Source: Candidatus Limiplasma stercoravium
GTDB taxonomy: Bacteria; Bacillota; Clostridia; Christensenellales; Aristaeellaceae
Length of the DNA: 50,394 nt
Assembly (NCBI GenBank): GCA_018715175.1
Contig: DVME01000079.1
Location: 1 to 50,394 of the forward strand
Reading direction: 5' to 3'
The notes below the pieces were generated by a model. It was given only the letters and a program-made list of their open reading frames with translations, ran no database searches and was not told the DNA's origin. Made by a program: the position numbers and the translations under genes. Position 1 is the first letter of the stretch; the number at the start of each line of letters is the position of its first letter. Positions 26,796 through 36,154 of the stretch are shown in pieces.

Positions 26796-27338
26796 ATGAA
26801 ATCTTTGAAGGGCACCCGAACCGAGGCCAATTTGATGGCCGCTTTCGCCGGCGAGAGCCAGGCGCACACCAAGTATCTCTACTACGCTTCCAAGGCGCGC
26901 AAAGACGGTTACGTGCAGATCGCCAACCTCTTTGAAGAGACCGCCCACAACGAGAAGGAGCATGCCAAGCTGTGGTTCAAGTTCCTTCACGACGGCGAGA
27001 TTCCCGCCACCACCGCCAACCTTGCCGACGCCGCCGCCGGCGAGAACTACGAGTGGACCGACATGTACGCGGGCATGGCGCAGGAAGCGCGCGCGGAGGG
27101 CTTTGACGAAATCGCCCGCCTGTTTGAAGGCGTGGCCCGCATTGAAAAAACCCACGAGGAGCGCTACCGCAAGCTGCTGAGCAACATCGAAGGCGGCCTG
27201 GTGTTCAGCCGCGAAGGAGACCAGATTTGGGAATGCGGCAACTGCGGCCACATTCACATCGGCCCCAAGGCCCCGGAGGTCTGCCCGGTGTGCAATCATC
27301 CCAGGGCCTATTTCCAGCTTCGGGCTCAGAACTATTGA
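26796..27338 (+). CDS. rbr: Rubrerythrin
   Basis: Non-haem iron peroxidase that removes hydrogen peroxide in anaerobes. The ATG at 26796, seven bases after AAGGAGG, gives 180 residues. The ferritin-like domain (residues 1-140) carries the diiron ligands in [43 protein letters not shown] and [11 protein letters not shown]. The C-terminal rubredoxin-like domain has two CxxC pairs, CGNCGH and CPVCNH, for one Fe(Cys)4 centre. It has its own promoter and terminator, so it is a single-gene unit. Confidence 0.97.
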   Translation: MKSLKGTRTEANLMAAFAGESQAHTKYLYYASKARKDGYVQIANLFEETAHNEKEHAKLWFKFLHDGEIPATTANLADAAAGENYEWTDMYAGMAQEARAEGFDEIARLFEGVARIEKTHEERYRKLLSNIEGGLVFSREGDQIWECGNCGHIHIGPKAPEVCPVCNHPRAYFQLRAQNY

Positions 27339-27389
27339 CCCTTCCCCTATGACGGCCGCCCGCTTGCCCCGCGCAAACGGACGGCGAAC

Positions 27390-27416
27390 GGGGCGGCGGG
27401 CAGCGCCGCCCCTTTT
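27390..27416 (+). terminator. Rho-independent terminator after rubrerythrin
   Basis: GGGGCGGCG (27390-27398) pairs perfectly with CGCCGCCCC (27404-27412) around GGCAG, followed by TTTT. It lies 27 bases before the next start codon, so the next gene either reads through or has a promoter I could not see. Confidence 0.85.
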
Positions 27417-27442
27417 GCCCTGCGCCAAAAGGAGAAACGACC

Positions 27443-28543
27443 ATGAAAACGGTTTTGCTCGTTTTTGGCACGCGCCCGGAGGCCATCAAAATGTGCCCCC
27501 TCGTCAACGAGCTCAAGGGACGCGACAGCCTTCATACCGTGGTGTGCGTCACCGGTCAGCATCGTCAGATGCTTGACCAGGTGTTGCGCACCTTTTCGGT
27601 GACGCCGGATTATGACCTGGCCATCATGAAGGAGCATCAGACGCTCTTTGACATCACCGACGCCGTCCTGGAGCGCATCCGCCCCGTGCTCACCCGCGTC
27701 AAGCCGGATGTCGTGCTGGTTCACGGCGATACCTCCACCGCCTTCGCCACGGCCCTGGCCTGCTTTTATGCGGGCGTCCCCGTGGGGCACGTGGAGGCCG
27801 GCCTGCGCACCTACGACATCGACTCGCCCTATCCCGAAGAGTTCAACCGCCAGGCCATCGGCCTGGTGGCGCGTTATCATTTTGCGCCCACCCAGGCCGC
27901 GCGGGACAACCTGCTGCGGGAAGGCAAGCCGCAAAACCGCATTTTCGTAACCGGCAACACCGCCATTGACGCCCTGCGCACCACCGTGCGCGAGGACTTT
28001 GCGCATCCGGCGCTGGACTGGGCCCAGGGCAGCCGCCTGATCGTGCTGACGGCGCACCGCCGCGAAAGCCTAGGCGAGCCCATGCACCACATGTTCCGCG
28101 CCATTCGGCGCATCGTGGACGCGCACCCGGACGTGAAGGCCATCTATCCCATCCACATGAACCCCGTGGTGCGCCAGGCCGCCCGGGAGGAGCTGGGCGG
28201 CTGCGACCGCATCCGCCTGATCGAGCCGCTGGACGTGCTGGATTTCCACAACCTTTTGGCGCGCGCGTACCTGATTCTCACCGACAGCGGCGGCATCCAG
28301 GAGGAGGCGCCGTCGCTGGGCAAGCCCGTGCTGGTGCTGCGCGATTGCACCGAGCGGCCCGAAGGCGTCCAGGCCGGAACGCTCAAGCTGGTGGGCACGG
28401 ACGAGGGCCGCATTTACGAAGCCTTTGACCAGCTGTTGTCGAACCCGGCGGCCTATGCGCGCATGAGCACGGCCAGCAACCCCTACGGCGACGGCCATGC
28501 CTGCGAACGCATCGCGGATATTCTGGAAGGAAAGACGGCGTAA
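27443..28543 (+). CDS. wecB: UDP-N-acetylglucosamine 2-epimerase (non-hydrolysing)
   Basis: Interconverts UDP-GlcNAc and UDP-ManNAc, the precursor of ManNAc-containing wall polymers such as wall teichoic acid linkage units. 366 residues, normal length. Features are FGTRPEAIKMCPL at the N-terminus, GQHRQML, VHGDTSTAFATALA, GHVEAGLRTYD and the C-terminal LTDSGGIQEEAPSLGKPVLVLRD with the Glu that binds UDP. AAAAGGAG lies nine bases upstream. No other wall polymer gene is near. Confidence 0.96.
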   Translation: MKTVLLVFGTRPEAIKMCPLVNELKGRDSLHTVVCVTGQHRQMLDQVLRTFSVTPDYDLAIMKEHQTLFDITDAVLERIRPVLTRVKPDVVLVHGDTSTAFATALACFYAGVPVGHVEAGLRTYDIDSPYPEEFNRQAIGLVARYHFAPTQAARDNLLREGKPQNRIFVTGNTAIDALRTTVREDFAHPALDWAQGSRLIVLTAHRRESLGEPMHHMFRAIRRIVDAHPDVKAIYPIHMNPVVRQAAREELGGCDRIRLIEPLDVLDFHNLLARAYLILTDSGGIQEEAPSLGKPVLVLRDCTERPEGVQAGTLKLVGTDEGRIYEAFDQLLSNPAAYARMSTASNPYGDGHACERIADILEGKTA

Positions 28544-28550
28544 AGAAAAA

Positions 28551-28579
28551 GGAAAAGCTCGCCAAAGGCGAGCTTTTCC
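28551..28579. terminator. Bidirectional terminator hairpin 1
   Basis: GGAAAAGCTCGCC (28551-28563) and GGCGAGCTTTTCC (28567-28579) form a perfect 13-bp stem with an AAA loop. The A4/T4 runs lie within the stem, so it can act in either direction. It is eight bases after the wecB stop. Confidence 0.85.
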
Positions 28580-28585
28580 GACAAG

Positions 28586-28612
28586 CAAAAGCCCGCCAAA
28601 GGCGGGCTTTTG
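28586..28612. terminator. Bidirectional terminator hairpin 2
   Basis: CAAAAGCCCGCC (28586-28597) and GGCGGGCTTTTG (28601-28612) form a perfect 12-bp stem, again with an AAA loop and internal A4/T4 runs. It lies three bases from the convergent stop of the next gene. Confidence 0.85.
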
Positions 28613-28615
28613 GAT

Positions 28616-29473
28616 TCAGCGGTAATGCTCGATCAGCGCCTGGGTGCCCAGGTCTCCCTGCCCTTTTTGTTGCAGATCCTCGTACATGCCCAGCACGGTT
28701 TTCAAAACCGCCAGTTCAGCCCCATGGCCCTGGGCTTCCTCCACGGCGATGAGCATGTCCTTGATAAAGTGCTTGATGTAAAAGCCTGGCGCGTAATCCC
28801 CGGATACCATCTTGGGGCCGTTGTTGCTCATCTGCCAGCTTCCGGCCGCGCCCGCGCTGATGCAGGCCAGCATCCGCCCGGCGTCCAGGCCGCAGGCCTC
28901 GCCGTAGCGCACGGCCTCGGCCACGCTAGCCACCGTGCCGGCTACGGCGATTTGATTGGCCATTTTGGTGTGCTGGCCGCTGCCCGGGCCGCCGGTATGG
29001 GTCACGTTGCGCCCCATAAGTTCAAACAGCGGCAGGCACGCCTGAAAATCCGCCTCGTCGCCGCCGACCATGATGCTCAGCGTGGCGTTGCGCGCGCCCG
29101 AATCCCCGCCGGAAACCGGCGCGTCCAGGGGCCGCAGGCCGCGTTGACGCGCCTGGGCTGCGATGTTTTGCCAGAGCCGGGGACTGGTGGTGGTCATGTC
29201 CACGATCAGCGCGCCGGGCCGCGCGTTTTCCAAAATGCCTTCCGGCCCCAGGTAAACCTGCTCAACGTCCTTGGGGAAGCCCACGATGGTAAACACCGCG
29301 TCCTGATTTCGGGCGCAGGCGCCCGGGCCGTCCGCCCAGGCCGCGCCCTGCGCCAGCAGGCGCTCGGCCTTTTGCCTGGTGCGGTTGTACACCGTCAGCG
29401 CGTGTCCGCCTTCCAGCAGGTGGCGCGCCATGCTTTCGCCCATGACGCCGATGCCGATGAAACCGATTTTCAT
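28616..29473 (-). CDS. NAD(P)-dependent beta-hydroxyacid dehydrogenase (tartronate semialdehyde reductase-like)
   Basis: 285 residues of the 3-hydroxyisobutyrate / 2-hydroxy-3-oxopropionate dehydrogenase family. The Rossmann start is GFIGIGVMGESMARHLL. Substrate loop DAPVSGGDSGARNATLSIMVGG near residue 120 and the catalytic Lys in GSGQHTKMANQIA near residue 170 are present. After NRT in TVYNRTRQKAE, an Arg in the nucleotide loop favours NADPH. The exact substrate is not determined by sequence. It has its own promoter at 29506-29534 and is a single-gene unit. Confidence 0.88.
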   Translation of the reverse strand: MKIGFIGIGVMGESMARHLLEGGHALTVYNRTRQKAERLLAQGAAWADGPGACARNQDAVFTIVGFPKDVEQVYLGPEGILENARPGALIVDMTTTSPRLWQNIAAQARQRGLRPLDAPVSGGDSGARNATLSIMVGGDEADFQACLPLFELMGRNVTHTGGPGSGQHTKMANQIAVAGTVASVAEAVRYGEACGLDAGRMLACISAGAAGSWQMSNNGPKMVSGDYAPGFYIKHFIKDMLIAVEEAQGHGAELAVLKTVLGMYEDLQQKGQGDLGTQALIEHYR

Positions 29474-29505
29474 GCCGCTGTTCCTCCTTGTGTTTGCTGA
29501 TAACG

Positions 29506-29534
29506 AGTATACTCAAAAACCGGATCTTGCGCAA
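29506..29534 (-). promoter_or_regulatory. Promoter of beta-hydroxyacid dehydrogenase
   Basis: Minus strand TTGCGC (complement of 29529-29534), 17-base spacer, TATACT (complement of 29506-29511). AAGGAGGA follows 8 bases before the start codon. Confidence 0.75.
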
Positions 29535-29557
29535 GCCGCGTTTTGCCCGGCTTGCGC
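29529..29557. repeat. 10-bp inverted repeat between two divergent promoters
   Basis: GCGCAAGCCG (29529-29538) and CGGCTTGCGC (29548-29557) are exact inverted copies nine bases apart. The outer ends of the arms are the two -35 boxes (TTGCGC on each strand), so one protein bound here could affect both promoters. Confidence 0.8.
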
Positions 29558-29580
29558 GTGGGCGCGGGGCATGTTATAAT
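29552..29580 (+). promoter_or_regulatory. Promoter of secA operon
   Basis: TTGCGC (29552-29557), 17-base spacer, TATAAT (29575-29580), with an upstream TG giving an extended -10 (TGTTATAAT). The leader to the secA start is about 55 bases. Confidence 0.85.
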
Positions 29581-29640
29581 GAAAGTTGAGTTACGGCGCG
29601 GCACAAGCGCGCCGTCGCCAAATGTAAGGAGCCTACCGCC

Positions 29641-32355
29641 TTGGGAATGATGGAAGTATTCAAGAAGCTGCTGGGCCAAAGCAACGAAGCTGAGGTCAAG
29701 CGCCTGCAGAAGATAGCCGGCCAGGTGCTGGCGCTGGAGGACACCTACAAAGCCCTGGACGACGACGCCCTGCGCGCGACAACCGCCAAGCTCAAAGCGC
29801 GTCTGGCCAACGGCGAGACCCTGGACGACATTTTGCCCGACGCCTTTGCCGCCTTTCGGGAGGCGGTCTGGCGCGTGGACGGGAAGCGGCTGTTCCCGGT
29901 GCAGATCATGGGCGGCATCTGCCTGCACCAAGGGCGCATCGCCGAGATGAAAACCGGCGAGGGCAAAACCCACACCGCCACCCTGCCCGCCTACCTCAAC
30001 GCCCTGGCCGGGAAAGGCGTTCACATCGTGACCGTCAACGACTACCTGGCGCGCTTTCAGGGCGAGTGGATGGGCAACATTTTCCGTTTCATGGACGTGT
30101 CGGTGGGCATCATCGTGCATGACATGGACAGCGCCAGCCGCCGCGCCGCCTACGCCTGCGACGTGACCTACGGCACCAACAACGAAATGGGCTTTGACTA
30201 CCTGCGCGACAACATGGTCATTCACGAGCGCGACCTGGTGCAGCGCGGGCATGCCTATGCCATCGTGGACGAGGTGGACTCCATTCTCATCGACGAGGCG
30301 CGCACGCCGCTGATCATCTCCGGCCAGGGAGATAAATCCACCGACCTGTACGAGAAAGCGGATCGCTTTGTGTGCCGCCTTCAGGCGGAAACCGACTATA
30401 CCGTGGCCGAAAAGGAAAAGGCCGTCAGCCTCACCGAGGAAGGCGTGGCCAAGGCGCAGCGCGCCTTCGGGGTGGAAAACATCGCCGACGTGGACAATAC
30501 CGAGCTTTACCACCACGTGCTGGCCGCCCTCAAAGCCCACGCCATCATGAAGCGCGACGTGGACTACGTGGTGCAAAACGGCGAGGTTGTCATCGTCGAC
30601 GAGTTCACCGGCCGCCTCATGGTGGGCCGGCGCTATTCCGACGGGCTGCATCAGGCCATCGAAGCCAAGGAGCATGTCAAAGTCGAGCGCGAAAGCAAAA
30701 CCCTGGCCACCATCACCTTCCAAAACTATTTCCGCATGTACCAAAAAATCAGCGGCATGACCGGCACCGCCAAAACCGAGGAGGAGGAATTCCAGGGCAT
30801 TTACAACCTGGACGTGGTGCAGATTCCCACCAACCGGCCCATGATTCGCAAGGACTTGAACGACATGGTCTATAAAACCAAGCGCGGCAAGTTCAACGCC
30901 GTGGTGGAGGAAATCGTCAAGCGCCACCAAACCGGCCAGCCGCTTTTGGTGGGCACGGTCAACGTGGAAACCAGCGAAATGCTCTCCCACCTCATTCGCC
31001 TGCGCGGGGTGCCTCACGAGGTGCTCAACGCCAAGAACCACCAGAAGGAAGCCGAAATCGTCGCGCAGGCCGGGCACGTGGGCGCGGTAACCATCGCCAC
31101 CAACATGGCCGGCCGCGGCACCGACATCCTCCTGGGCGGCAACCCCGACTATTTGGCCCGCCGCCGTCTGCGCCAGGACAACGTGCCCGAGGAAATCATC
31201 GTCGAAGCCGTGGGCCATAACCGCAACGTGCCTCCCGAGGTGCTCGCCGCCCGCCAAAGCTACCACGAATACTACGAGCAGTACCGCAAGGAAACCGACG
31301 CCGAGCATGAGCGCGTGATGGCCTTGGGCGGCCTGCACATCATCGGCACCGAGCGCCACGAAAGCCGCCGCATCGACAACCAGCTGCGCGGCCGCTCCGG
31401 GCGCCAGGGCGATCCCGGTTCCTCCCAGTTCTTCATCAGCCTGGAGGACGACGTCATGCGGCTTTTCGGCGGCGAGCGCATCGCCCCCATGATCGAAAAG
31501 CTGGGCATGACCGACGACCAGCCCCTGGAAGCCGGCATGCTCACCAAGCAGATCGAGGCCGCCCAAAAGCGCATTGAAGGCCGCAACTACGGCATCCGCA
31601 AAAACGTGCTGCAATTCGACGACGTGATGAACAAGCAGCGCGAGCTCATCTACGGCCAGCGCCGCGACATTCTCATGGGCCACGACGTGCATCAAAACAT
31701 CCTGGACATGGTGCACAAGCTCATTGACGAAACCGCCGAGCGCAACCTCACCGGCGAAGGCAGCTTCGATTGGAGCGTCGACGACGCCCGCGATTACCTG
31801 GAGTCGCTCTGCCTCAAGCCCGGCACCTTCGCGCGCTACGCCAAGCAGATCGAAGGCATGGAGGAAAACGACGAGCTCGTCCGGCTGCTCTGCGCCGACG
31901 CCGACGCTTTCTACGCCGAGCGTGAGGCGCTGCTGAGCGGCCTGGGCATCGATATGCGCGAGTTTGAGCGCGTGGTGCTGCTGTCCGCCATCGACCGGCA
32001 TTGGATGGATCACATCGACGACATGGACAACCTGCGCGAAGGCATCGGCCTGCGCGCCTACGGCCAGCGCGACCCGGTGCAGGAGTACCGCAAGGAAAGC
32101 TACGATATGTTCAACGACATGGTGCATTTCATCCGCGAGGAAACCGTGCGCCGCCTGTACCAAAGCCATGTGCAGCGCCTGCCCGAACGCCGCCGCACCG
32201 TCGACCCCAACGCCTTGCGCGCCGCCCAGCCCGGCGCCGATGCCAAGCCCAAGGCCGCCGCAACGCCCAAGTCCCAGCCCGGCGCGCCCGGGCGCAACCA
32301 GCCCTGCCCCTGCGGCAGCGGCAAAAAATATAAGCACTGCCACGGCAGAGGGTAG
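29641..32355 (+). CDS. secA: Preprotein translocase ATPase SecA
   Basis: Motor that drives proteins through SecYEG. 904 residues. The start is TTG at 29641, nine bases after AAGGAG; the ATG at 29647 would be 15 bases away, too far. Walker [18 protein letters not shown] is near residue 103, the DEAD-like motif is [17 protein letters not shown], and [15 protein letters not shown] marks the second helicase domain. The last 20 residues are a SEC-C zinc motif, [13 protein letters not shown], used for SecB or ribosome contacts. prfB follows 16 bases later. The usual upstream hpf is replaced by the divergent dehydrogenase gene. Confidence 0.98.
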   Translation: MGMMEVFKKLLGQSNEAEVKRLQKIAGQVLALEDTYKALDDDALRATTAKLKARLANGETLDDILPDAFAAFREAVWRVDGKRLFPVQIMGGICLHQGRIAEMKTGEGKTHTATLPAYLNALAGKGVHIVTVNDYLARFQGEWMGNIFRFMDVSVGIIVHDMDSASRRAAYACDVTYGTNNEMGFDYLRDNMVIHERDLVQRGHAYAIVDEVDSILIDEARTPLIISGQGDKSTDLYEKADRFVCRLQAETDYTVAEKEKAVSLTEEGVAKAQRAFGVENIADVDNTELYHHVLAALKAHAIMKRDVDYVVQNGEVVIVDEFTGRLMVGRRYSDGLHQAIEAKEHVKVERESKTLATITFQNYFRMYQKISGMTGTAKTEEEEFQGIYNLDVVQIPTNRPMIRKDLNDMVYKTKRGKFNAVVEEIVKRHQTGQPLLVGTVNVETSEMLSHLIRLRGVPHEVLNAKNHQKEAEIVAQAGHVGAVTIATNMAGRGTDILLGGNPDYLARRRLRQDNVPEEIIVEAVGHNRNVPPEVLAARQSYHEYYEQYRKETDAEHERVMALGGLHIIGTERHESRRIDNQLRGRSGRQGDPGSSQFFISLEDDVMRLFGGERIAPMIEKLGMTDDQPLEAGMLTKQIEAAQKRIEGRNYGIRKNVLQFDDVMNKQRELIYGQRRDILMGHDVHQNILDMVHKLIDETAERNLTGEGSFDWSVDDARDYLESLCLKPGTFARYAKQIEGMEENDELVRLLCADADAFYAEREALLSGLGIDMREFERVVLLSAIDRHWMDHIDDMDNLREGIGLRAYGQRDPVQEYRKESYDMFNDMVHFIREETVRRLYQSHVQRLPERRRTVDPNALRAAQPGADAKPKAAATPKSQPGAPGRNQPCPCGSGKKYKHCHGRG

Positions 32356-32371
32356 CGAAAGGAGCGAAACC

Positions 32372-33469
32372 ATGGTCGATCAAGAGCGCTACAAGCAAGA
32401 ACTGGAAAGGCTCAGGGATACCATCGCCAAGGCTGCCGACGCCCTTAAGCTGCCCCTTTTGCGAGAGGAGCTGGCCGAGCTCAAGGAAGAAATGAACGCC
32501 CCGGAGTTTTGGAACAACCTGGAGCGCTCCACCGCCGTCAACCGCAAGGTCAGCCAAATCGAGGGCAAGCTGGGGCATGTGCAGCGCTTGCAGACGCGCG
32601 CCGACGACGTGGAGGCCATGCTGGAGCTGTTGGCTGAGGACGAGGACGAGGGCATCGCCGCCGAGTGCGAGCAGGAGCTGCAAAGCCTCGCTACGGATGC
32701 GGACGCGCTGGAATTGGAAACCCTCATGCGCGGCGATTATGACGGCTGCAACGCCGTGCTGTCCTTGCACGCGGGCGCGGGCGGCACCGAGGCGCAGGAC
32801 TGGACGCAGATGCTCTACCGCATGTACACCCGCTACTGCGAGCGCCACGGCTTTAAGGTGACCGTCAACGACCTCTTGGACGGCGACGAGGCCGGCATCA
32901 AGAGCGTCACCTTCCAGGTCGACGGCGAGAACGCCTACGGCTTTTTGCGCAGCGAAAAGGGCGTGCACCGCCTGGTGCGCATTTCTCCCTTCGACGCCAA
33001 CGCCAGGCGGCATACGTCCTTCAGTTCCTTGGACGTCTCTCCCATTTTGGAGGACGACCAGGATTTTGAAATCAACATGGAGGAAGTGCGCGTGGATACC
33101 TACCGCTCCGGCGGCGCGGGCGGCCAGCACGTTAACCGCACCGATAGCGCCGTGCGCATGACCCACCTTCCCACCGGCATCGTCGCCCAATGCCAAAACG
33201 AACGCAGCCAGGTGCAAAACCGCGAGGTCTGCCTGCGCATCCTCAAAAGCCGCCTGTTGGAGCTGCGCGAGCGCGAAAAGGAAGAGCACATGGCCGATAT
33301 CAAGGGCGAAATGAAAAAAATCGAATGGGGCAGCCAAATTCGCTCCTACGTCTTCCAGCCCTATACCATGGTCAAAGATCATCGCACCGGCTTTGAAAGC
33401 GGCAACGTGGGTGCCGTGATGGACGGCGAATTGGACGGCTTCATTACCGCCTACCTTAAAATGCAGTAA
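32372..33469 (+). CDS. prfB: Peptide chain release factor 2
   Basis: Recognises UGA and UAA stops. The ATG at 32372, with GGAGCG upstream, opens 365 residues in one frame. The stop-codon tripeptide SPF is in VRISPFD and the peptidyl-hydrolysis motif GGQ in GGAGGQHVNR. In many bacteria prfB carries an in-frame UGA after about 25 codons that is bypassed by +1 frameshifting; here that position reads CTT AAG (32444-32449) in ALKLPLL, with no stop, so the product is made without a frameshift. The secA-prfB order is typical of Firmicutes. Confidence 0.97.
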   Translation: MVDQERYKQELERLRDTIAKAADALKLPLLREELAELKEEMNAPEFWNNLERSTAVNRKVSQIEGKLGHVQRLQTRADDVEAMLELLAEDEDEGIAAECEQELQSLATDADALELETLMRGDYDGCNAVLSLHAGAGGTEAQDWTQMLYRMYTRYCERHGFKVTVNDLLDGDEAGIKSVTFQVDGENAYGFLRSEKGVHRLVRISPFDANARRHTSFSSLDVSPILEDDQDFEINMEEVRVDTYRSGGAGGQHVNRTDSAVRMTHLPTGIVAQCQNERSQVQNREVCLRILKSRLLELREREKEEHMADIKGEMKKIEWGSQIRSYVFQPYTMVKDHRTGFESGNVGAVMDGELDGFITAYLKMQ

Positions 33470-33485
33470 GCGGGGAGGAACCGGC

Positions 33486-34223
33486 ATGCCGTACCATCCG
33501 GCCCAGGGCGCCCGGCGCGGCGCGTTTGCGCGCTGTTTTGCCGCCGCGCTTCTTCTGACGCTCGCGGCGGCGGCCTGGGCTGTGTATCTCAACGCCGTGA
33601 GCCGTCCGCTCTTTGAAAAAGCCCTGCTGGAAACCGTAGACGCCGCCGCCCTGGGCACGAACGAGGACGCCCTGCGCGGCTTTGCCGAAGACACGCTTCT
33701 GTTTCTCACCGGCTCTACGCAGGCCTGGGAACCGGATCTCACCGTGGGGGGCGTTCCCGCTTCGCGTTTCATTTCCCAGGCTTTTCGGGATCACATGGGC
33801 ACGGTCAGAGGCTGGGTGACGGCCGCGCCGTGGGTGCTGGGGGGCGCCGCGGCGGTTGCGGCGGGGCTGCTGGGCTGGGCGCTGGCAGGCGCCGGACGGC
33901 GGGGCGGCTTTTCGATGCAAGGGTATTATGCGGGGGTGGCTGTGCCGCTTGCGCTCCTTGCGGGCGTGGGCGTATGGGCCGTGCTGGACTTTGCAAGCCT
34001 TTGGAAAATCCTGCACCTCACGCTCATCCCCGACGGCATTTTTCCCGCCGGCGATCCGGTGATGCAGCTCTTCCCCGAAGCCCTCTTTTCGGCTTATCTG
34101 ACGCCGGTTTGCAGGACGCTGGCAATTATGTTGGCCGCATTGCTGGTACTGCCGCTCATTCTGCGGCCCGTAAGCCTGCGAATTGCCGGGGCTCGCGCCC
34201 GGCTTGGCGGTACCAAGCGCTAA
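33486..34223 (+). CDS. DUF1461 (TIGR01906) integral membrane protein
   Basis: 245 residues. One N-terminal membrane helix (residues ~15-37), an extracellular region of about 75 residues, then three more helices (~115-137, ~153-175, ~212-232). The segment ILHLTLIPDGIFPAGDPVMQLFPEALFSA resembles the F..W.....DpLI.LFPe.fF signature of the TIGR01906/DUF1461 family, which has no proven role. It lies between prfB and tsaD, 17 and 15 bases apart, so it is in the same operon. Confidence 0.7.
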   Translation: MPYHPAQGARRGAFARCFAAALLLTLAAAAWAVYLNAVSRPLFEKALLETVDAAALGTNEDALRGFAEDTLLFLTGSTQAWEPDLTVGGVPASRFISQAFRDHMGTVRGWVTAAPWVLGGAAAVAAGLLGWALAGAGRRGGFSMQGYYAGVAVPLALLAGVGVWAVLDFASLWKILHLTLIPDGIFPAGDPVMQLFPEALFSAYLTPVCRTLAIMLAALLVLPLILRPVSLRIAGARARLGGTKR

Positions 34224-34237
34224 GGAGGCACGATTTC

Positions 34238-35296
34238 GTGCAAACGCAACATGACAGGCAAACAATGCTGGAAGCCTTGCAAGACAAGGCTTCCCTTCGC
34301 ATCTTGGCCCTGGAGTCCAGCTGCGACGAAACCGCGGCGGCCGTGGTGGAAAACGGCCGCCGCGTTCTGAGCAATGTGATTTTTTCGCAGGTGGATTTGC
34401 ACGCGCTCTATGGCGGCGTCGTGCCGGAAATCGCCAGCCGCGCGCACGTGGACGCCTGCGACCGGGTGGTGGATCAGGCGCTCAAGGAGGCGGGGATGGC
34501 CCTGGAGGACGTGGACGCCCTGGCCGTCACCTACGGGCCGGGGCTGGTGGGCGCGCTGCTCACGGGCGTCAGCTGCATGAAGGGGCTGAGTTATGCCGCG
34601 AAGCGGCCGCTGATTCCTGTCAACCACATCGAGGGCCACGTGAGCGCCAACTTTCTGACCACCCAGGATTTGGAACCGCCCTTTGTGTGCCTGGTGGTCA
34701 GCGGCGGCCACAGCCACCTGGTGCGCGTCAACGACTACGGCGACTATACCCTGCTGGGCCAAACCGTGGACGACGCGGCGGGCGAGGCGTTTGACAAGGC
34801 CGCGCGCGTCCTGGGGTTGACCTATCCCGGCGGGCCGCAGCTTTCGCGCCTGGCCCAGGGCGGCGACGACGCCTATCTGTCCCTGCCGCATCCGCATGCG
34901 GACGGGCCGTATGACTTCAGCTTTTCAGGCTTGAAAACGGCGTTTCTCAACGCCTGCCACAAGATGGAGCAAAAGGGTCAGCCGCTGCCCCGGGCAGACC
35001 TGGCGGCTTCCTTTGAACGCGCGGTGGTGGACACCCTGTGCGAGCGTTCCCTGGCCGCCCTGGAGGACAGCGGCCTAAAGACCCTGTGCCTGGCCGGAGG
35101 CGTCAGCGCCAACCGCCGCTTGCGCCAGCGCATGTCCGAGCATGCCAAAAGGCGGCGTTTCCGCCTTTGCATGCCCGAGGTCGGGCTTTGCACGGATAAC
35201 GCCGCCATGATTGCCTGCGCCGCCTACTACCGTCTGCGCCGCGGAGCGCTGGCAGACCTGACGCTCAACGCCCGGCCCGCCCTGCGCTTGGTTTGA
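34238..35296 (+). CDS. tsaD: tRNA N6-threonylcarbamoyladenosine transferase TsaD
   Basis: Attaches threonylcarbamoyl to A37 of ANN-decoding tRNAs, with TsaB and TsaE. The GTG at 34238 lies nine bases after AAGGAGG and gives 352 residues; an ATG at 34265 is the next choice and would shorten an unusual N-terminal extension. Motifs are LALESSCDETAAAVV, PEIASRAH, the metal-binding HIEGH, VVSGGHSHLV, GEAFDKAARVLGL and LAGGVSANRRLR. It ends six bases from the convergent ABC permease gene, with both stop codons inside one palindrome. Confidence 0.97.
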   Translation: MQTQHDRQTMLEALQDKASLRILALESSCDETAAAVVENGRRVLSNVIFSQVDLHALYGGVVPEIASRAHVDACDRVVDQALKEAGMALEDVDALAVTYGPGLVGALLTGVSCMKGLSYAAKRPLIPVNHIEGHVSANFLTTQDLEPPFVCLVVSGGHSHLVRVNDYGDYTLLGQTVDDAAGEAFDKAARVLGLTYPGGPQLSRLAQGGDDAYLSLPHPHADGPYDFSFSGLKTAFLNACHKMEQKGQPLPRADLAASFERAVVDTLCERSLAALEDSGLKTLCLAGGVSANRRLRQRMSEHAKRRRFRLCMPEVGLCTDNAAMIACAAYYRLRRGALADLTLNARPALRLV

Positions 35297-35302
35297 GCGC
35301 GC

Positions 35303-36154
35303 TCAGCCCTTGACCGCGCCGGCCATGACGCCGCTGACGATGTACTTTTGGCACAGCAGGTAGAACACGATGATGGGCACGATGGCCAGCACGAGCACGG
35401 CCATCATCGCGCCCATGTCCACCGAGCCGTAGCCGCCCTTGAGGTACTGCACGGCGATGGGGATGGTTTTGAAGCGCTTGAGATCCAGCACCAGGTAGGG
35501 CAGGAGGTAGTCGTTCCAAATCCACATGGTTTCCAGGATGCCGGTGGAGATGTAGGTGGGCTGCAAAATGGGCAGCACCACGCTAAAGAAGGTTCTTAGC
35601 GGCTTGCACCCGTCGATCATGGCCGATTCCTCGATGGCGATGGGGCAGGCTTTCATATACCCGGTAAACATGAACACAGCCAGGCCCGCGCCAAAGCCCA
35701 GGTAGATGACGGGAATGGTCCACGGCGTGTTGAAGCCCATCACGTTGGCGACCTTGCTGAGGGTAAACATGACCATCTGGAAGGGCACCACCATGGAAAA
35801 GATGCAAAGGAGGTAAACGGCGCGGGTGGTTTTGGTCTGTACGCGGCTGATGAACCAGGCGCACATGGAGGTGCACAGCAGGATCAAAAACACCGACAGC
35901 ACGGTGATGACAAAGCTGTAAACCATGGCGTTGAAGAAGTTGGTCAGCTCGATGCCGTTGGTGTAGTTGGTCAGGCCGCCAAACATCTTGTCCGTGGGCA
36001 GGGCGAAGGGCGCGCGGCTGATGTAGGCCTTGCGCTTGAAGCTGTTGACGAGCACCATGACCAGGGGATAGACATACACCAGGGACACCAGGGAGAACAC
36101 GACGGTGAGCACGGTGTCGGCCACGCGGCGGCGGCGGTTCAAGGCATGAGCCAT
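35303..36154 (-). CDS. Carbohydrate ABC transporter permease, MalG/UgpE type
   Basis: Inner-membrane channel half. The ATG at 36154 (complement) gives 283 residues with six helices. The cytoplasmic EAA loop that docks the ATPase is EESAMIDGCKPLRTFFSVVLPIL, close to the EAAxxDGAsxxxxfxxixLP consensus, with Glu-Ser-Ala for Glu-Ala-Ala. The short C-terminal sequence MAGAVKG is typical of MalG relatives (usually GLTAGAVKG). Its start overlaps the stop of the partner permease by one base (TAATG). No ATPase gene is linked. Confidence 0.93.
   Translation of the reverse strand: MAHALNRRRRVADTVLTVVFSLVSLVYVYPLVMVLVNSFKRKAYISRAPFALPTDKMFGGLTNYTNGIELTNFFNAMVYSFVITVLSVFLILLCTSMCAWFISRVQTKTTRAVYLLCIFSMVVPFQMVMFTLSKVANVMGFNTPWTIPVIYLGFGAGLAVFMFTGYMKACPIAIEESAMIDGCKPLRTFFSVVLPILQPTYISTGILETMWIWNDYLLPYLVLDLKRFKTIPIAVQYLKGGYGSVDMGAMMAVLVLAIVPIIVFYLLCQKYIVSGVMAGAVKG

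Noticed and set aside
29470-32373. 967-codon minus-strand open frame opposite secA
   Set aside because: Shadow of secA; His/Val/Gly-rich without motifs, while the plus strand encodes an intact SecA.
32372-32450. Programmed +1 frameshift in prfB
   Set aside because: No in-frame stop or CUUUGA is present; the frame is continuous from the ATG.
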